Source: Pseudomonadota bacterium (GTDB lineage Bacteria > Pseudomonadota > Alphaproteobacteria > Acetobacterales > Acetobacteraceae). From it: a DNA stretch of 64,000 nucleotides. The position numbers were made by a program, and so were the translations under genes. The stretch's first letter is position 1. Every line of letters starts with the position of its first letter. Below are positions 17,089-26,517 of this stretch, piece after piece. Where the stretch lies: assembly GCA_021845985.1 (NCBI GenBank), contig JAJZES010000041.1, positions 1 through 64,000 of the forward strand, in the 5' to 3' direction. The notes below the pieces were generated by a model. It did no database searches, was not told the origin of the DNA, and saw only the letters and a list, made by a program, of their open reading frames with translations.

Positions 17089-18237
17089 TCACAACTCCTC
17101 GTCGGCGCCGTCCGCCTCGACGTCGCGGTGGACATGCGCGCTCATCAGCACGCCGAAGCCGATCATCACCATGATCATCGCCGAGCCGCCATGCGACACC
17201 AGCGGCAGCGGCACGCCGCCGACCGGAATGGCGCCCATCACCATGGCCACATTGACGAACACGTACATGAACACATTGACCGAAATGCCGAGCGCCACCA
17301 GCCGCCCATAGGGATGCCGGCAGCGCAGCGCCATCGCCATCCCGGCGGTGACGATCAGCGCCAGCAGGCCGAGCACGGCGAAGCTGCCGACCAGACCGAA
17401 CTCCTCGGCGATGATGGTAAAGACGAAATCGGTCTGCTTCTCCGGCAGAAAGTTGAGATGGTTCTGCGTCCCCTGCATGAACCCCTTGCCCCACATGCCG
17501 CCGGAGCCGAGCGCGATTTTCGACTGGATGATGTTGTAGCCGGCGCCGAGCGGATCGCTCTCGGGATTGAGGAAGGTGGTGATGCGGGCGCGCTGGTAGT
17601 CGTGCATATGGCTGTAGGCGACCGGCGCCGCGGCGCCGACTGCGACGATGATCAGCGCCACTTTCCACCAGCGCAGTCCGGCACCGAGAAACACGCTGGC
17701 GCCGACGACGGCGGTGATGAACGCAGTGCCGAGATTGGGTTCCTTGAGGATCAGGCCGACCGGGATCAGCACGGCGATGGCGGGCGGCAGCAGGAACAGC
17801 GGGTTGCCCATCCGCTCCCACGACGCCCGGCGGAACCACGCGGCGAGCGCCAGCACCAGCGCCAGTTTCATGAACTCGCTCGGCTGCCACTGCATCCCGC
17901 CAAGCTCGATCCAGCGTTGCGCACCCTTGCCGACATGGCCCATGCCGGCGACCAGCAGCAGCAGCCCGACGCCGAGCGCATAGGCCGGCCACGACAGCCG
18001 GGCGATGAAGCGGATGTCGATCAGCGCGATGCCGAGCATCAGCATCAGCCCGAAGGCAAAGCGCATGGCATGCCGCGTCGCATACGGCTCCGGCCCGCCG
18101 CCGGCGGAATACAGCGCGGTGTAGCCGACCGCCGCGAGCAGACAGAGCAGCAGCACGAAGCCCCAACTGATCTGCCAGATCTTCGCCGTCAGGCCGAAAT
18201 TGGTCTCGCGGATCAGACGCCGTTCGAGCAGGCTCAC
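17089..18237 (-). CDS. mrdB: Peptidoglycan glycosyltransferase RodA (MrdB)
   Basis: 382 residues, a SEDS-family polytopic membrane protein that polymerises lipid II during lateral wall growth. Landmarks are IELGGMQWQPSEFMKLALVLALA, LKEPNLGTAFI, the large periplasmic loop with FLNPESDPLGAGYNIIQSKIALGSGGMWGKG, and PEKQTDFVFTIIAEEFG, which carry the conserved residues of RodA/FtsW. It lies next to its partner PBP2; the start overlaps the mrdA stop codon by four bases. The acidic C-terminus is unremarkable. Confidence 0.96.
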   Translation of the reverse strand: MSLLERRLIRETNFGLTAKIWQISWGFVLLLCLLAAVGYTALYSAGGGPEPYATRHAMRFAFGLMLMLGIALIDIRFIARLSWPAYALGVGLLLLVAGMGHVGKGAQRWIELGGMQWQPSEFMKLALVLALAAWFRRASWERMGNPLFLLPPAIAVLIPVGLILKEPNLGTAFITAVVGASVFLGAGLRWWKVALIIVAVGAAAPVAYSHMHDYQRARITTFLNPESDPLGAGYNIIQSKIALGSGGMWGKGFMQGTQNHLNFLPEKQTDFVFTIIAEEFGLVGSFAVLGLLALIVTAGMAMALRCRHPYGRLVALGISVNVFMYVFVNVAMVMGAIPVGGVPLPLVSHGGSAMIMVMIGFGVLMSAHVHRDVEADGADEEL

Positions 18238-20099
18238 GCCGCACTCCCGCCCGCCATCCGCTGCGGCGGCGTGTCGCGCAGCGCCGCCGGATCGCGGTTG
18301 AGCACGTCGGTCATGATGTCGCGGGCGATCGGCCCGGCCATCGCCGCCCCGGCATTGCCGTGCTCGACCACCACCGACAGCGCATAGCGCGGCGCGTCAT
18401 AGGGGGCGAAGGCGACGAACAGCGCGTGCGGGCGGAACTCCCACGGCAGGTTCTCCGACTTGAAGCCATGCTCGCGCGCCTCGCGCGACACCCGGCGCAC
18501 CTGCGAGGAGCCGGTCTTGCCGGCCATCTGAATATTGGCGAACGGCAGTTTCGCCAGCGGCGCGGTGCCGTCATGCTCATTGACCACCGCCCACATGCCC
18601 TCACGCACCATGCGCAATTCGCGCTCGGGCAGGTTCATCAGCGGCCATTCGGTCGCCTCCCCGCCCGGCTGTACCACGCCGGCGATGGCGCGAGTCAGAT
18701 GCGGCTCGACGGCGCGGCCGGTGGCGATGCGCGCCGCCATCGTCGCCAGCGACAGCGGCGTCAGTTGCAGAAACCCCTGGCCGATGCCGTGGACGATGGT
18801 GTCGCCGATGTTCCACGGCTTGCCCTGGGCGATGCGCCATTCGCGCGTCGGCACCAGACCGCGCCGCACCCCCGGCAGCTCGATGTCGAGTTTGACGCCG
18901 AGGCCAAAGCGGTTGGCCATCGCCGCGATATGGTCCATGCCGGTGCGCCGCGCCGTCTCATAGAAAAACACGTCGCAACTGTTCTTCAGCCCGCCGCGCA
19001 GATTGAGCGGTCCGTGGCCGCCTTTGCGCCAGCAATGAAACCGGGTGTCGCCGAGATCGAGATAGCCCGGACAGTCGATCCGATCGGACGGCCCGATCGC
19101 CCTGGCCTCCAGCCCGGCCAGTGCCACCACCATCTTGAACGTCGAGCCGGGCGCGTAGAGGCCGGCGCTGGCCTTGTCGATCAACGGCGCGCGGCGGTTG
19201 CTGGTCCATTCCACCCATTGCGCCTGCGACACGCCGGAGTTGAACAGGCTCGGGTCGAAGCTCGGGTTGCTGGCCATCGCCAGCACCTCGCCGTTGCGCG
19301 CGTCGAGCACCACGGCGCTGGCGCTCTCGTCGCCGAGATGATCGAGCACCTGCTGCTGGAGAGTGGCGTCGATGGTCAACTGGATGTCGGCGCCGGGCAC
19401 CCCCTCCTGGCGATCCAGCTCGCGGATGACCCGGCCGACCGCGTTGACTTCGAGCTGCACCGCGCCGGCGCGGCCGCGCAGCGCCAGTTCGTGATGCTCC
19501 TCCAGCCCGGCCCGGCCGACGCGGATGCCGGGCAGCGCCAGCATCGGGTCGCCGCCCATATCGGCCTCGTTCGGCGGCGCCACATAGCCGACGACATGGG
19601 CCAGCAGCGGGCCGAATTTATACTGCCGCGTGGTGCCGACATCGATCAGGATGCCGGGCAGGTCCGGCGCATTGACCTCGATCGCCGCCATTTCCTGCCA
19701 GGTCAGGAACTCGCGCAGCGTCACCGGGATGAACCGGCGATGGCGCCGCACCTCGCGCTCGATGCGGGCGCGCTCATGGTCAGCGAGCGGCACGAAGCGG
19801 GCGAACGCATCCAGCGTGGCGCCGACATTCTCGGTCTGCTCGGCGATCAGCAGGGCGCGCCAGTTCTGGTTGTTGCCGCCCACCGGATCGCCGCCGCGAT
19901 CGAGCAGCCGGCCGCGCGGCGGCGCGATCAGCCGCGCGCTGATGCGGTTGGTCTCGGCCAGCGTGGCGTATTTGCCGCCCTGCACCACCTGCACCTGATA
20001 GAGCTTGGCGGCGAGCCCGCCGAACGCGGCAAGCTGGGCGCCGCCGATCAGCAGGGCGCGACGGGTGAATACGCCGGTGCGCTTGCCCTCGCGCCGCAT
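18234..20099 (-). CDS. mrdA: Penicillin-binding protein 2 (peptidoglycan transpeptidase)
   Basis: 621 residues, a class B PBP that crosslinks the elongating wall together with RodA. A short cytoplasmic N-terminus and one membrane anchor (about 14-35) precede the pedestal domain (ISARLIAPPRGRLLDRGG, 53-70) and the transpeptidase domain. The active-site motifs are S319TFK, S374CD and KTGSSQ (about 528). SCD instead of the commoner SxN is usual for PBP2. ATG start one base after the mreD stop. The gene order mreB-mreC-mreD-mrdA-mrdB is the classical elongasome cluster. Confidence 0.96.
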   Translation of the reverse strand: MRREGKRTGVFTRRALLIGGAQLAAFGGLAAKLYQVQVVQGGKYATLAETNRISARLIAPPRGRLLDRGGDPVGGNNQNWRALLIAEQTENVGATLDAFARFVPLADHERARIEREVRRHRRFIPVTLREFLTWQEMAAIEVNAPDLPGILIDVGTTRQYKFGPLLAHVVGYVAPPNEADMGGDPMLALPGIRVGRAGLEEHHELALRGRAGAVQLEVNAVGRVIRELDRQEGVPGADIQLTIDATLQQQVLDHLGDESASAVVLDARNGEVLAMASNPSFDPSLFNSGVSQAQWVEWTSNRRAPLIDKASAGLYAPGSTFKMVVALAGLEARAIGPSDRIDCPGYLDLGDTRFHCWRKGGHGPLNLRGGLKNSCDVFFYETARRTGMDHIAAMANRFGLGVKLDIELPGVRRGLVPTREWRIAQGKPWNIGDTIVHGIGQGFLQLTPLSLATMAARIATGRAVEPHLTRAIAGVVQPGGEATEWPLMNLPERELRMVREGMWAVVNEHDGTAPLAKLPFANIQMAGKTGSSQVRRVSREAREHGFKSENLPWEFRPHALFVAFAPYDAPRYALSVVVEHGNAGAAMAGPIARDIMTDVLNRDPAALRDTPPQRMAGGSAA

Positions 20100-20100
20100 C

Positions 20101-20661
20101 TCAGGCCCGCTCGGGCGCCGCGAGCGACTGATGGGCGCGGGTCAGCAGCATCGCCAGCGCCGGATAGATGCCGCAGCTCAGCGCCGCCTGAAACAGCGCC
20201 GGTCCGGGCGCCAGCAGGCGGAAGGTGAGCAGCGCGGTCAGCGCCCAGTCGAGCAGCGCCGCGCCGGTGGCGACCACGGCAAACACCAGCCAGACGGTCA
20301 GAAACCCCTGCCGCACCAGCACCCGGCGGAAGCGAAAGGCAATGCCGCCGGCCAGCAGCAGCGACAGTACGCCAACCCCCGGCGGCGCATAGCCGAGCAG
20401 GTCGGCGAGCAGCCCGAGCAGGAACACCAGCACCGGCGGCATCGCAGCGGGGCGGAACAGCGACCAGAAGAACACCGAGGCGAGCGCCACCGCTGCCTGC
20501 AGCTCCGCCTGCCCCGGCACGCCGAACGGCGCCGCCGTGGCGAGCAGCAACAGCGCCGTGATGGCGCCGGGAAACGCCCAGCGCGCCGCCATGTCGAGCG
20601 CCCGGCCAACACTCGGCCGCGGGCGGATGCCGGGATGGCGAAAGCTCGGCGGATCATCCAT
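20101..20661 (-). CDS. mreD: Rod shape-determining protein MreD
   Basis: 186 residues, hydrophobic, with about five membrane helices between residues 25 and 180; LLGLLADLLGYAPPGVGVLSLLLAGG is the recognisable MreD core. It bridges MreC and the RodA/PBP2 synthase. The ATG shares its first base with the last base of the mreC TGA stop (TGATG), so translation is coupled. A longer open frame exists upstream but lies wholly inside mreC. Confidence 0.88.
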   Translation of the reverse strand: MDDPPSFRHPGIRPRPSVGRALDMAARWAFPGAITALLLLATAAPFGVPGQAELQAAVALASVFFWSLFRPAAMPPVLVFLLGLLADLLGYAPPGVGVLSLLLAGGIAFRFRRVLVRQGFLTVWLVFAVVATGAALLDWALTALLTFRLLAPGPALFQAALSCGIYPALAMLLTRAHQSLAAPERA

Positions 20662-21548
20662 CAGCGCCGCCGCTCCGCCGCCGCCGCGGCGGCCGTGGCC
20701 TGCGCCCGCGCCACCGGCGATTCCGGGGCGACGATGCCCTGCAGCCCGTAATCGAAGATCCGCACCACCTCCAACCGGTCGAGTCGCGCCGCCGGCACCA
20801 CCTCGGCGGTATTGCGGCTGGTGTAATGCACGCTGCCGATCGGCAGGCCGGCGGGAAACACGCCGGCCTCGGCGCTGGTGACGACGCGCTCGCCCTCCTG
20901 CGGCGGCGTCTCCTCCGGCCAGTAGGCGAGGCGCGGGCGCGGCCCGTTGGTGCCGATCAGGATGGCGCGGCCACGACTGGTCTCCAGAGTCACCGGAATG
21001 CGGCTGTTGATGTCGGTGATCAGCAGCACCCGCGCGCTGCGCGTGCCGACCTCGGTGACCCGCCCGGCCAGACCGCGCGCGTCGAGCGCCACCTGTCCCT
21101 TGGTGATATGCGGGTTGGGGCCGGTGGAGAGCAGCACGGCGCGGGCATAGACCCCGCCGGCATCGGCGACGACGCGGGCGGTGACATAGCTGGCCGCCGG
21201 ATCGGGGATCCAGTGCAGATTGGCCTTCAGGCTGGCATTCTCGGCGTCGAGCGCCAGCGCCACCGACTGCCATTGCCGCAGCCGGGCGTTCTCCTCGCGC
21301 AACCGCGCATTCTCGGCATGCAGGACGAACATGTCGCCGACCCCGTCGAGCGCCGCGCGGACGCTGCCGAGCGGCTCGGCCAGCACGCCATAAAGCGGCG
21401 CCAGCGCATCGGCCACCGCCACCCGGCCACGCTCGGCCAGCACCGCATCCGCCTTGCCGAGCAGCATCAGCGCGAACGACGCCGCGATCAGCACCGGCAG
21501 CGTCAGCTTGGCCAGCGCCTGGCGCAGCGGGATCGACAGCCGGATCAC
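20661..21548 (-). CDS. mreC: Rod shape-determining protein MreC
   Basis: 295 residues. A short cytoplasmic start and one transmembrane segment (about 17-35) are followed by a coiled-coil-prone segment (about 70-105, HAENARLREENARLRQW) and the periplasmic beta-barrel domains (VTARVVADAGG, VALDARGLAGRVTEVG, LEVVRIFDYGLQG). MreC organises PBP2 and MreB. The C-terminal 20 residues are Ala/Arg-rich. ATG start. It lies 65 bases downstream of mreB. Confidence 0.93.
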   Translation of the reverse strand: MIRLSIPLRQALAKLTLPVLIAASFALMLLGKADAVLAERGRVAVADALAPLYGVLAEPLGSVRAALDGVGDMFVLHAENARLREENARLRQWQSVALALDAENASLKANLHWIPDPAASYVTARVVADAGGVYARAVLLSTGPNPHITKGQVALDARGLAGRVTEVGTRSARVLLITDINSRIPVTLETSRGRAILIGTNGPRPRLAYWPEETPPQEGERVVTSAEAGVFPAGLPIGSVHYTSRNTAEVVPAARLDRLEVVRIFDYGLQGIVAPESPVARAQATAAAAAAERRR

Positions 21549-21613
21549 GAACGCCCTGTCCTCATCCCCACGGGTCCGTCATCTTGCCCGAGATGGCCGC
21601 TCCGACGCGAGGC

Positions 21614-22786
<1,173 letters not shown>

Positions 22787-22822
22787 TTACCGCAGATCAT
22801 TGACCGGCATGGAGTGAGATGC

Positions 22823-23038
22823 ATGCGACGCAGGATTGCGACTGCCTTGACCTTGGGCCTGCTGAGCCTGGGACTGGCCGGCTGCGGCGATGACCCGCTG
22901 ACCCGCGGTGTCACCGGCGGCGCGATCGGCGCCGGTGCGGGGGCCGGGGTCGGCGCGCTGACCGGGGTGGGTGTCGGAACCGGCGCGCTGGTCGGCGGCG
23001 GCGCCGGCGCCCTGGGCGGCGCCCTGACCTCGCCCTGA
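22823..23038 (+). CDS. Small glycine-rich lipoprotein
   Basis: 71 residues. The signal peptide MRRRIATALTLGLLSLGLAGC ends in a lipobox (LAGC, Cys21), so the protein should be lipid-modified and membrane-anchored. The mature part is mainly Gly/Ala/Val in GxxxG-like steps ([16 protein letters not shown]), resembling glycine-zipper proteins of the outer membrane. GGAGTGAG lies four bases before the ATG at 22823; the open frame extends upstream, but the lipobox and RBS fix this start. Function unknown. It is divergent from mreB and convergent with leuA. Confidence 0.75.
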   Translation: MRRRIATALTLGLLSLGLAGCGDDPLTRGVTGGAIGAGAGAGVGALTGVGVGTGALVGGGAGALGGALTSP

Positions 23039-23048
23039 CGGCTCTCGT

Positions 23049-23081
23049 CCAGCCCTCTCCCTTGGTAAGGGAGAGGGCTGG
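23049..23081. terminator. Hairpin between convergent lipoprotein and leuA genes
   Basis: A perfect 15-bp inverted repeat, CCAGCCCTCTCCCTT (23049-23063) and AAGGGAGAGGGCTGG (23067-23081), has a 3-base loop. It lies ten bases after the lipoprotein stop and ten bases before the leuA stop, so it can serve both strands. No T run follows on either side. The CTCTCCC/GGGAGAG core recurs at 42717-42760, so it may be a genome-wide repetitive hairpin rather than a dedicated terminator. Confidence 0.6.
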
Positions 23082-23090
23082 CGCGAGGGA

Positions 23091-24677
23091 TCAGGCCGAC
23101 ATCGCGGTGGTGATGTCCTGCGGCACGCTGCGGGTGCGCTTGACCAGCAGCTTGTTCAGCGCGTGGACATAGGCGCGCGCCGAGGCGACGATGGTGTCGG
23201 TGTCGGCGCCCTGGCCATCGACCAGCTTGCCGTCCTCCTCCAGCCGCACGGTGACGCGCGCCTGGGCATCGGTGCCCTCGGTCACCGCGCCGACCGAAAA
23301 CAGCCGCAGCGTCGCCTCATGCGGGAACAGCAGGCGCAGCGCGTTGAAGGTGGCATCGACCGGCCCGTCGCCGGTGGCGGTTGCGGCAACGGCGCGGCCG
23401 TCGATCTCCAGCTCCAGCTCGGCCCGCGCCGGGCCGCGCGATCCGGCATGGACATCGAGCGCGGTGAAGCGGATGCGATCGTTGTCACGCATCACCGCGT
23501 CATCGACCAGGGCCAGGATGTCGTCGTCATAGACGACCTTCTTGCGGTCGGCGAGATCCTTGAACCGGCGGAAGGCGTCGTTGAGCTGGTTGTCGCCGAC
23601 CTCGCCATAGCCGAGCGCGCGCAGCTTGTCGCGGAACGCGGCGCGGCCGGAATGCTTGCCCATGACCAGCGAGGAGCGGCTCCAGCCGACGCTTTCCGGG
23701 GTCATGATTTCATAGGTCGCGGCATTCTTCAGCACGCCGTCCTGATGGATGCCGCTCTCATGGGCGAAGGCGTTGCGGCCGACGATGGCCTTGTTCGGCT
23801 GCACGTCAAAGCCGGTGATGCCGGTGAGCAGCCGCGAGGTCTTCAGAATATGCTGCGTGGCGATGCCGGTGCGGCAGGCCAGCGCGTCGTGGCGGGTGTG
23901 GATCGCCATCGCCACCTCTTCCAGCGAGGCGTTGCCGGCACGCTCGCCGATGCCGTTGATGGTGCATTCGATCTGCCGCACCCCGGCGGCGACCGCGGCC
24001 AGGGTGTTGGCCACCGCGAGGCCGAGATCGTTATGGTTGTGGGTCGAGAAAATCACCCGCTCGGCCCCCGGCACCCGGGCGCGCAGCATGCTGAACATGC
24101 GGTGCATGTCTGCCGGCACCGCATAGCCGACGGTGTCGGGCAGATTGATCGTGGTGGCGCCGGCGCGAATGGCGATCTCGACGCAGCGGCAGAGGAAATC
24201 GGGGTCCGACCGGGTGGCGTCCATGCCCGACCATTCGACGTCGTCGGTATGCTGGCGGGCGAGGCCGACCGTCTCGGCAATCGCCTCCAGCACCTGATCG
24301 GGCTGCATGCGGAGCTGAAACTCCATGTGCAGCGGGCTGGTGCCGATGAAGGTGTGGATGCGTTTGCGCTCGGCCGGCGCCACCGCCTCGGCGGCGCGCA
24401 GGATGTCCACCCTGGCGGCGCGGGCGAGGCCGGCAATGACCGGGCCGCGGACGCGCTGGGCGATCAGCCGCACACTCTCGAAATCGCCGTCCGAGGCGAT
24501 CGGGAAGCCGGCCTCGATGACATCGACGCCGAGCTCGGCCAGCGCCTCGGCCATGCGCAGCTTCTCGTCGAGATTCATCGAAAACCCGGGCGACTGCTCG
24601 CCGTCGCGCAGCGTGGTGTCGAAGATGATGACGCGGTCTTCGGGCAGTTTGCCGAAGTTGGGATGGTCCAGTGTCAT
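23091..24677 (-). CDS. leuA: 2-isopropylmalate synthase
   Basis: 528 residues. It condenses acetyl-CoA with 2-oxoisovalerate, the first committed step of leucine synthesis. Motifs are FDTTLRDGEQSPG (19-31, metal Asp and catalytic Arg), HNHNDLG (about 203, metal His pair) and GIHQDGVLKN. The C-terminal regulatory domain (about 395-528) that binds leucine is complete, so feedback inhibition is expected. I chose the ATG at 24677 giving MTLDHPNFGKLPEDRVIIFD; a 48-residue upstream extension is not conserved in the family. The 249-base region upstream (24678-24926) shows no leucine-rich leader peptide or convincing attenuator. Confidence 0.95.
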   Translation of the reverse strand: MTLDHPNFGKLPEDRVIIFDTTLRDGEQSPGFSMNLDEKLRMAEALAELGVDVIEAGFPIASDGDFESVRLIAQRVRGPVIAGLARAARVDILRAAEAVAPAERKRIHTFIGTSPLHMEFQLRMQPDQVLEAIAETVGLARQHTDDVEWSGMDATRSDPDFLCRCVEIAIRAGATTINLPDTVGYAVPADMHRMFSMLRARVPGAERVIFSTHNHNDLGLAVANTLAAVAAGVRQIECTINGIGERAGNASLEEVAMAIHTRHDALACRTGIATQHILKTSRLLTGITGFDVQPNKAIVGRNAFAHESGIHQDGVLKNAATYEIMTPESVGWSRSSLVMGKHSGRAAFRDKLRALGYGEVGDNQLNDAFRRFKDLADRKKVVYDDDILALVDDAVMRDNDRIRFTALDVHAGSRGPARAELELEIDGRAVAATATGDGPVDATFNALRLLFPHEATLRLFSVGAVTEGTDAQARVTVRLEEDGKLVDGQGADTDTIVASARAYVHALNKLLVKRTRSVPQDITTAMSA

Positions 24678-24926
24678 GGGCCGGCGGCCTTTCGCAGCTT
24701 GTCTTACCAGGAACGCCGGGCAGGCCGGCGGCGTCTCCCCCTGGGCGGAGCCGGCGCGGAGGATGGCCGCGCGGGCGCTAGGCCCAGGGGCGGGTAAGTC
24801 GCAGCCCGAGTCGCGCACCAAGGGCGCGGGCGATCGGGCACAAAATTGCGATACCGGGGGCCATGTCCACCGCGTAGCCGGTCAGCGGCGCGGATGCAAG
24901 TCCCGCCGGCCGACCGATCGGTCGCG

Positions 24927-25168
24927 TCAGGCCAGCATGGCCGCCACGATCCGTGCGAAGTTCGCCGCCACCGCCGCCCTGTCGCCGGCGGCGAGGGTGC
25001 CGAGCCGAACCGCATCGCGCGCGTCGATGGTGGCGATCTTTTCGGTGCGCACGACCGACGCTGCCAGCAGCCCGGCAGCGGCCAGGTCAGGTACATCAAC
25101 ATCCGCCGGCCAGCGGCGGTCTTTTGTTGACGGTCGGTTCAAGGATAACGAACCCTAACGACGGTCCA
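24927..25168 (-). pseudogene. Degenerate MazF/PemK-type toxin gene
   Basis: The 3' part (24927 to about 25109) encodes RRWPADVDV and ASVVRTEKIATIDARDAVRLG, resembling the C-terminal half of MazF/PemK mRNA interferases. Upstream, in another frame (25121-25168), the reading VVRVRYP, stop, TDRQQK resembles the toxin N-terminus, which begins just after the antitoxin gene. The central part is deleted, the halves are out of frame, and there is a stop codon, so no active toxin can be made. It lies immediately downstream of the AbrB-type antitoxin gene, the normal order for such pairs. Confidence 0.6.
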
Positions 25169-25181
25169 GGCGCCGATCGGT

Positions 25182-25403
25182 TCAGAGTCCGGCGTAGGCA
25201 CGGCTGTCGGCGTCCGACGCCCACTCGGCAGAGCTGCGAAACGGATCGTCGCGCCAGCCGACAGGGGATGATCTGGTGATCACCACGCGCGCGCCCTCGA
25301 TGACATAGGCGATCGTGTCCCCCTCCAGCAGCTGCAGTGCCGCGCGCACAGGCTGCGGGATCGTCGTCTGCGCCTTGCCTCTCAGCTTGCTGGTGATCAC
25401 CAT
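25182..25403 (-). CDS. AbrB/MazE-family antitoxin
   Basis: 73 residues. Residues 1-45 form a SpoVT/AbrB swapped-hairpin DNA-binding domain: KLRGKAQTTIPQPVRAALQL, then GDTIAYVIEGARVVIT. The C-terminal tail (about 50-73, with several acidic residues and WASDADSRAYAGL) is the part that would bind the toxin. ATG start. Its partner toxin downstream is broken, so this is now an orphan that may still bind DNA. It lies 58 bases from the end of korB. Confidence 0.8.
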   Translation of the reverse strand: MVITSKLRGKAQTTIPQPVRAALQLLEGDTIAYVIEGARVVITRSSPVGWRDDPFRSSAEWASDADSRAYAGL

Positions 25404-25461
25404 TGCCGCCCTCGCCTGCCCCCGGATGTAGGCGGGTGTCCTGCCTGCGGCAAGCGTCGGC

Positions 25462-26517
25462 TCACCGCAGCCCGGCGTTGAGCGCCGTCAGCGCCGCCGC
25501 GCCCGGACACAGGTCGGCGTCGCCGAGGGCGTTCAGCGGCGTCGCCACCGTGTGCAGATGGCTGTGCAACTCCTCCGGCGCCGGATCGACATACAGCAGG
25601 CCGGTGACGATCTCCCCCGCCGCGGTGCGCTCCTGCAGATAGGAGATCGCCGAGGTGCGGTCATGCGGATCGTAATCGGTGGCGAGCTTGCGCAGGGTCA
25701 GCCGCGAGCCGTCATGCTGCTGCACCACCTCGACGTTGCCCGGCGCATAATCGGTGGTGATCTCGTCGCGGCCGGAGATGAAATCCAGCCGGTTCACCGC
25801 CTCGTTGTGCTCGCGCACATAGTCGAAGCTTTTGGTGCTGCCGACATGGTTGTTGAACTGCACGCAGGGCGAGATGCAGTCGATGAACGCGGCGCCCTCA
25901 TGCTGCAGCGCCGCGCGGATCAGCGGCACCAGTTGCGTCTTGTCGCCCGAGAAGCTGCGCGCGACGAAGGTGGCGCCGAGCTGCAGCGCCAGACCAACGA
26001 GGTCGATCGCCGAATCGGTGTTGGCGACACCGTTCTTGTTCTTCGCCCCCTTGTCGGAGGTGGCGGAGAACTGACCCTTGGTCAGCCCGTAAACGCCATT
26101 GTTCTCGACGATATAGACCATGTTGACGCCGCGCCGCAGGGCGTGGGCGAACTGGCCGAGGCCGATCGAGGCGCTGTCGCCGTCGCCCGACACGCCGAGA
26201 TAGGTCAGCTCGCGATTGGCCAGATTGGCACCGGTCAGCACGCTCGGCATGCGGCCGTGCACGCTGTTGAAGCCATGCGAGGCGCCGAGGAAATAGGTCG
26301 GCGTCTTTGACGAACAGCCGATGCCGGACAATTTGGCGATGCGGTGCGGCGGCAGCGCCAGCTCATGGCAGGCACGGATGATCGCGGCGCTGATCGAATC
26401 GTGGCCGCAGCCGGCACACAGCGTCGAGATGGCGCCCTCATAGTCGCGGCGGGTGTAGCCGAGCGCGTTGACGGCCAGTTCCGGGTGATGCAGCTTCGGC
26501 TTGGGCAGGAAGGTCAT
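25462..26517 (-). CDS. korB: 2-oxoacid:ferredoxin oxidoreductase, beta subunit
   Basis: 351 residues. It carries thiamine diphosphate and a 4Fe-4S cluster. Visible are C34AGC37 in STLCAGCGHDS, a third Cys in GIGCSSKTP, a fourth in SPCVQFNN, and the TPP/Mg motif GVSGDGDSASIG with NNGVYGLTKGQ. With the KorA subunit it decarboxylates 2-oxoglutarate (or a related 2-oxoacid) to the acyl-CoA, reducing ferredoxin. The start overlaps the korA stop as ATGA. The Lys/Asn-rich TSDKGAKNKNG loop is usual for this family. Substrate assignment to 2-oxoglutarate is by family resemblance. Confidence 0.9.
   Translation of the reverse strand: MTFLPKPKLHHPELAVNALGYTRRDYEGAISTLCAGCGHDSISAAIIRACHELALPPHRIAKLSGIGCSSKTPTYFLGASHGFNSVHGRMPSVLTGANLANRELTYLGVSGDGDSASIGLGQFAHALRRGVNMVYIVENNGVYGLTKGQFSATSDKGAKNKNGVANTDSAIDLVGLALQLGATFVARSFSGDKTQLVPLIRAALQHEGAAFIDCISPCVQFNNHVGSTKSFDYVREHNEAVNRLDFISGRDEITTDYAPGNVEVVQQHDGSRLTLRKLATDYDPHDRTSAISYLQERTAAGEIVTGLLYVDPAPEELHSHLHTVATPLNALGDADLCPGAAALTALNAGLR

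Noticed and set aside
24678-24926. Leucine attenuator or leader peptide before leuA
   Set aside because: No short open frame with clustered leucine codons and no terminator/antiterminator pair could be read.
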